DNA of 9,492 nt from Chloroflexota bacterium. Its GTDB lineage: Bacteria > Chloroflexota > Limnocylindria > Limnocylindrales > CSP1-4. Where the stretch lies: positions 711-10,202 of the forward strand of contig JAJYJR010000168.1 in NCBI GenBank assembly GCA_021789355.1. Direction: 5' to 3'. The notes beneath the pieces were generated by a model that saw only the letters and a program-made list of their open reading frames with translations, did not search any database and was not told the DNA's origin. The position numbers and the translations under genes are program-made. This document shows, one piece after another, positions 6,684-9,492 of the stretch (the first letter of the stretch is position 1; the number at the start of each line of letters is the position of its first letter).

Positions 6684-6968
6684 ATGACGCTCTCGTTGCC
6701 GGCGCCGTCGCGCAGCAGGCTCGCGCCAGCCCCCCTCTCGTGGTCGCCGCTCGTGATCAGGAGCGACCGCTGCAAGGGCTGCGAGCTGTGCGTGACGGCG
6801 TGCCCCAAGTCCTGCCTCGCGCTCGATGAGGGCACCGTCAACCGGCTCGGCTACCACCCGGTGCAGCTCACCGACGCTGCGGCATGCACCAGCTGCGCGT
6901 TCTGCGCTCGGGTCTGCCCGGACGCGGTGTTCACCGTGTTCGCGGCGCCCAGGGAGACTCCGCGATGA
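6684..6968 (+). CDS. korD: 2-oxoacid:ferredoxin oxidoreductase, delta (ferredoxin) subunit
   Basis: This 94-residue ferredoxin-type subunit is expected to carry electrons between the catalytic alpha/beta subunits and free ferredoxin or another acceptor. Two complete [4Fe-4S] motifs are present: C30-C33-C36-C40 followed by P41 (CKGCELCVTACP) and C68-C71-C74-C78 followed by P79 (CTSCAFCARVCP). The LGYHPVQL link (55-62) between the two clusters is common in KorD/OorD/VorD subunits. The first 20 residues are Ser/Pro/Arg-rich and probably flexible. Its stop overlaps the start of the alpha gene (ATGA), and the order delta-alpha-beta-gamma is that of oorDABC-type operons. A general ferredoxin is the alternative, but the neighbours make the delta role very likely. 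Confidence 0.88.
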   Translation: MTLSLPAPSRSRLAPAPLSWSPLVIRSDRCKGCELCVTACPKSCLALDEGTVNRLGYHPVQLTDAAACTSCAFCARVCPDAVFTVFAAPRETPR

Positions 6969-8332
6969 CCACCGTCCCCGCCCCCGTGGAGGACACCTCC
7001 TTCTCGTTAGAAGGGACGCGCGAGGCACCTCGCCGCGTCCTCATGAAAGGCAACGAGGCGATCGCCGAGGCGGCGATCCAGGCAGGCTGCGACGCCTACT
7101 TCGGCTACCCCATCACTCCGCAGGCCGAGCTCCTCGAGTGGATGGCGCGCCGGATGCCCGAGCTGGGCCGGCCGTTCGTGCAGGCCGAGAGCGAGCTCGG
7201 CGCGATCAACATGGCGCTGGGCGCCGCCGCGGCCGGGGCCCGGGTGCTCGTGTCGTCCTCCGGTCCGGGGATGAGCCTGATGGCGGAGGGGATGAGCTAC
7301 ATGGCGGGCTCCGAGGTCCCCATGGTGCTCATCAACGTCATGCGCGGGGGTCCCGGGCTGGGCAGCATCGGGCCGTCCCAGAGCGACTACTTCCAGGCCG
7401 TGAAGGGCCACGGGCACGGCGACTACCGCGTGCCGGTGCTGGCACCCTCGTCAATCGGCGAGGCGATGGAGCTGGTCGCGACCGCGTTCGAGCTGGCCGA
7501 ACGCTACCGGACGCCCGTGATCCTGCTCACCGACGGGATCATGGGACAGGCCATGGAACCCGTCGAGCAGCGCTTCCGGACGCCGCCGCGTCTCGACGGA
7601 TCGTGGGCGCTCGAGGGTGCCGACGGGCGGCCGCCGCGAGTCGTCCGCTCCCTCCACCTGGATCCCGAGGACCTCGAGGAGCACAATCAGCATCTCCAGG
7701 AGAAGTACCGCGCCATCGCGGAGCACGAGGTCCGCTGGACCGGCGAGCGGCTCGACGACGCAGAGCTGGTCGTGGTGGCGTACGGGACCGCCGCCCGCGT
7801 GGCGCGCACCGCGATCGCGCGCGCCCGAGCCGCCGGGCTGCGCGTGGGCCTGTTCCGGCCGATCACGCTCTGGCCCTTCCCGTCCGCCGACCTCGCCCGG
7901 GTGGCCGAGCGCGTGCGCGGGATGCTCGTGGTCGAGCTCTCGGCCGGGCAGATGGTGGAGGACGTGCGACTTGCGGTGGAGGGCCGGGTCCCGGTGACGT
8001 TCGATGGACGCACCGGGGGCATGGTGCCCTCGCCGGACGAGGTGGTCGAGGCGCTCCACGAGCTGGCGGCGACCGGCGTCCCGCCTCGACGCTCCCATCG
8101 CGTGCGGCGCAGCCCGCCTGCGCCGGTGTCGGGTGCCGAGCACGTCCACCCGCACGAGCCGATGCCCGAGCCGGAGACGGGCCACGAGGCGTTGAGCATC
8201 TTCGGCGACGACGCGTGGCAGCCGCTCTGGTACACGGTCCCGGTTGCGTCCGCTCAGGCGCACCAGCGACGTGGCCGCGGACACCACGGACCGGCGGAAC
8301 GCGACCAGCGCCACGAAGGAGGCAAGCGGTGA
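6965..8332 (+). CDS. korA: 2-oxoacid:ferredoxin oxidoreductase, alpha subunit
   Basis: This 455-residue alpha subunit acts with beta in the thiamine-diphosphate-dependent conversion of a 2-oxoacid and CoA to acyl-CoA, CO2 and reduced ferredoxin, or the reverse. The pyrimidine-binding domain covers about 25-250 and includes LMKGNEAIAEAAIQAGC (26-42), GYPITPQAELLEWM (47-60) and the SSSGPGMSLMAEG and NVMRGGPG.GSI..SQSD segments. The second domain starts near 267 (ELVVVAYGTAARVA) with LFRPITLWPFP. The family fold ends near 370. A further 85 or so residues rich in His, Pro, Arg and Glu, containing the island AWQPLWYTVP, make it longer than usual alpha subunits (about 350-390 residues). AGGGAG (6951-6956) lies eight bases before the ATG. 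The stop overlaps the beta start (GTGA). The subunit arrangement favours 2-oxoglutarate; ketoisovalerate (VorB-type) cannot be excluded. Confidence 0.88.
   Translation: MTTVPAPVEDTSFSLEGTREAPRRVLMKGNEAIAEAAIQAGCDAYFGYPITPQAELLEWMARRMPELGRPFVQAESELGAINMALGAAAAGARVLVSSSGPGMSLMAEGMSYMAGSEVPMVLINVMRGGPGLGSIGPSQSDYFQAVKGHGHGDYRVPVLAPSSIGEAMELVATAFELAERYRTPVILLTDGIMGQAMEPVEQRFRTPPRLDGSWALEGADGRPPRVVRSLHLDPEDLEEHNQHLQEKYRAIAEHEVRWTGERLDDAELVVVAYGTAARVARTAIARARAAGLRVGLFRPITLWPFPSADLARVAERVRGMLVVELSAGQMVEDVRLAVEGRVPVTFDGRTGGMVPSPDEVVEALHELAATGVPPRRSHRVRRSPPAPVSGAEHVHPHEPMPEPETGHEALSIFGDDAWQPLWYTVPVASAQAHQRRGRGHHGPAERDQRHEGGKR
8316..8322 (+). promoter_or_regulatory. Shine-Dalgarno fixing the GTG start of korB
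   Basis: AAGGAGG, a near-perfect ribosome site, ends six bases before GTG 8329 within the tail of korA. The beta frame is open far upstream, back to 6826, only as a shadow of korA. This site and the GTGA overlap place the true start at 8329. Confidence 0.75.
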
Positions 8333-9123
8333 CCGCGATCGCACCCGCCGCGCCGCGGGTCATCTACCAGCGGCCCGAGCGGCTCACCGACGTCTCCACG
8401 CGGTATTGCCCGGGCTGTGGCCACGGCATCGTGCACCGTCTCGTGGCGGAGGTGCTCGAGGAGCTGGGAGTGGACGGGCGTACGATCGCCGTCGCGCCCG
8501 TGGGCTGCTCGGTCTTCGCCTACGAGTACCTGGCCTACGACTGGTGCGAGGCTCCTCACGGCCGCGCCCCGGCCGTCGCGACGGGCATCCGCCGCGTTCG
8601 CCCCGACGCGTTCGTGCTGACCTACCAGGGCGATGGCGACCTCGCGGCGATCGGTACCGGCGAGATCGTGCACGCCGCGGCCAGGGGCGAGCTGATCACC
8701 GCGATCTTCGTCAACAACGGCATCTACGGGATGACCGGGGGGCAGATGGCGCCGACCACCCTGGTGGGGCAGCGCACCACGTCCTCCCCGACCGGGCGCG
8801 ACGTCAGGACGGCGGGTTACCCGGTGCCCATGACGGAGATGCTCGCCGTGCTGCCGGGTGTGGCCTTCGCAGCGCGGGGGTCCGTGGCCGACCCGTCGTC
8901 GATCGGCAGGACGAAGTCGCTGATCAGGAAGGCGTGCGAGGCCCAGATCCGGGGTGCCGGGTTCGCGATCGTCGAGGTGCTGTCGAACTGCCCCGTGGGA
9001 TGGGGCATGACTGCGCAGGAGTCGATGCGTCACCTCAGGGAGGTGGTGGTGCAGACCTACCCGCTCGGGGTTCTCGTCGACCGGTTGGGGCCGGCCAGGC
9101 CGAAGAGTGCGAAGGAGGGCTGA
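8329..9123 (+). CDS. korB: 2-oxoacid:ferredoxin oxidoreductase, beta (TPP-binding) subunit
   Basis: This 264-residue beta subunit binds the thiamine diphosphate pyrophosphate moiety and the catalytic [4Fe-4S] cluster. The TPP motif runs from GDGD (101-104) to NN (129-130). Likely cluster ligands are C27 and C30 (CPGCGH), C60 (PVGCS) and C221 (SNCPVGWG), the spacing expected of this family. [10 protein letters not shown] (77-86) and [12 protein letters not shown] (133-144) are typical of KorB/VorC-type beta subunits and differ from one-chain pyruvate oxidoreductases. The length is normal and all key residues are present, so it should be active. Starting at GTG 8329 leaves about 20 residues before the cluster motif. 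The gamma gene begins three bases after its stop. Confidence 0.9.
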   Translation: MTAIAPAAPRVIYQRPERLTDVSTRYCPGCGHGIVHRLVAEVLEELGVDGRTIAVAPVGCSVFAYEYLAYDWCEAPHGRAPAVATGIRRVRPDAFVLTYQGDGDLAAIGTGEIVHAAARGELITAIFVNNGIYGMTGGQMAPTTLVGQRTTSSPTGRDVRTAGYPVPMTEMLAVLPGVAFAARGSVADPSSIGRTKSLIRKACEAQIRGAGFAIVEVLSNCPVGWGMTAQESMRHLREVVVQTYPLGVLVDRLGPARPKSAKEG

Positions 9124-9143
9124 ACGATGGAGCGCTCCATCGT
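9124..9143 (+). promoter_or_regulatory. Perfect 20-bp palindrome over the korC start codon
   Basis: ACGATGGAGCGCTCCATCGT is its own reverse complement and contains the korC ATG (9127-9129). In RNA it would fold into an eight-base-pair hairpin with a GCGC loop, hiding the start codon though not the AAGGAGG site at 9112-9118. Ribosomes finishing korB at 9123 would melt it, so it could enforce coupling of gamma to beta synthesis. As DNA it could equally be a dyad binding site. The symmetry is certain; its role is inference. Confidence 0.5.
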
Positions 9144-9492
9144 CTTCGCCGGGTTCGGCGGCCAGGGCATCCTCTTCGCCGGGCACGTCCTCGCGGAGGC
9201 CGCCATGGACGAGGGATCCCAGGTGATCTGGATCCCCTCGTACGGCCCGGAGATGCGCGGGGGGACCGCGTCCTGCACCGTGATCATCGGCGACGAGCCT
9301 ATCGGCTCCCCGGTCGTGGATCACCCGGACATTGTGGTGGCCTTCAACCCGCCCTCGCTCGCCAAGTTCGGGCCGGCGATCGCCCCGGGCGGCGTGCTGA
9401 TCGTGAACGATTCGCTTGTCGAGGCGTCCGCCGGGCGGGACGACATCGACGAGGTCCGGGTGCGCTGCACTCAGCTCGCGCGTGAGGCCGGC
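9127..9492 (+). CDS. korC: 2-oxoacid:ferredoxin oxidoreductase, gamma subunit (partial, runs off the right edge)
   Basis: The first 122 residues of the gamma subunit are present; the reading frame is still open at base 9492. The gamma subunit completes the KOR heterotetramer and helps bind CoA. The N-terminal [20 protein letters not shown] (7-26) and the strongly conserved [15 protein letters not shown] (36-50) are hallmarks of the pyruvate/ketoisovalerate oxidoreductase gamma family, followed by [15 protein letters not shown] (67-81). ATG 9127 has AAGGAGG (9112-9118) eight bases upstream, within the end of korB. Full-length family members are about 180-190 residues, so roughly a third is missing. 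The start codon lies inside a perfect palindrome. Confidence 0.88.
   Translation, partial: MERSIVFAGFGGQGILFAGHVLAEAAMDEGSQVIWIPSYGPEMRGGTASCTVIIGDEPIGSPVVDHPDIVVAFNPPSLAKFGPAIAPGGVLIVNDSLVEASAGRDDIDEVRVRCTQLAREAG

Noticed and set aside
6826..8328. N-terminal extension of the KorB frame by about 500 codons
   Set aside because: The sequence is low-complexity Arg/Gly/Ala shadow of korD and korA. Real beta-subunit sequence starts after GTG 8329.

Overview
The window is 9.5 kb of GC-rich bacterial DNA, densely packed with genes that all lie on the + strand. It reads as one redox operon, or two adjoining ones. No rRNA, tRNA, CRISPR array, transposase or other mobile element is visible. The GC content (roughly two thirds or more by eye, not computed), frequent GTG starts, G/C-ending codons and four-subunit KOR genes would fit Chloroflexota, Actinomycetota or a similar lineage. 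The sequence alone does not settle the taxonomy.

Layout: (1) 1-119, the last 38 codons of an unrecognised gene. (2) 195-6547, a Qmo/Hdr-type electron-transfer module: an MvhD-like iron-sulfur protein (195-638); an HdrA-type flavoprotein with a complete GltD-type NAD(P)H:flavin module nested inside it (641-3358); a second HdrA of QmoB type (3355-5079); an 84-residue winged-helix-like protein (5076-5330); and a QmoC-like fusion of an HdrC ferredoxin domain to a six-helix cytochrome b-like membrane domain (5327-6547). (3) 6548-6683, a 136-base gap with small inverted repeats. (4) 6684-9492, a four-subunit 2-oxoacid:ferredoxin oxidoreductase in the order delta-alpha-beta-gamma (korDABC/oorDABC order), with gamma running off the end of the window.

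Five of the junctions are ATGA or GTGA four-base overlaps, and most starts have a strong Shine-Dalgarno sequence, so the genes are probably translationally coupled and their products made in fixed ratio. No HdrB (CCG-domain) gene is present in the window, as in Qmo complexes, where electrons leave through a membrane cytochrome to quinone rather than to a heterodisulfide.

Working model (inference): the HdrA-GltD protein carries an NAD(P)H site and one or more flavins. Together with MvhD and the second HdrA it would relay electrons to the membrane QmoC-like subunit and the quinone pool on one side, and to low-potential ferredoxin on the other. KorDABC would either supply reduced ferredoxin by oxidising a 2-oxoacid (probably 2-oxoglutarate) or consume it in reductive carboxylation. 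The gene set is therefore a candidate quinone-linked flavin-based electron bifurcating or confurcating system tied to 2-oxoacid metabolism. Its most unusual parts are the nested GltD insertion, the altered cysteine set of MvhD, the small winged-helix protein inside the operon, and a perfect 20-bp palindrome over the korC start codon.
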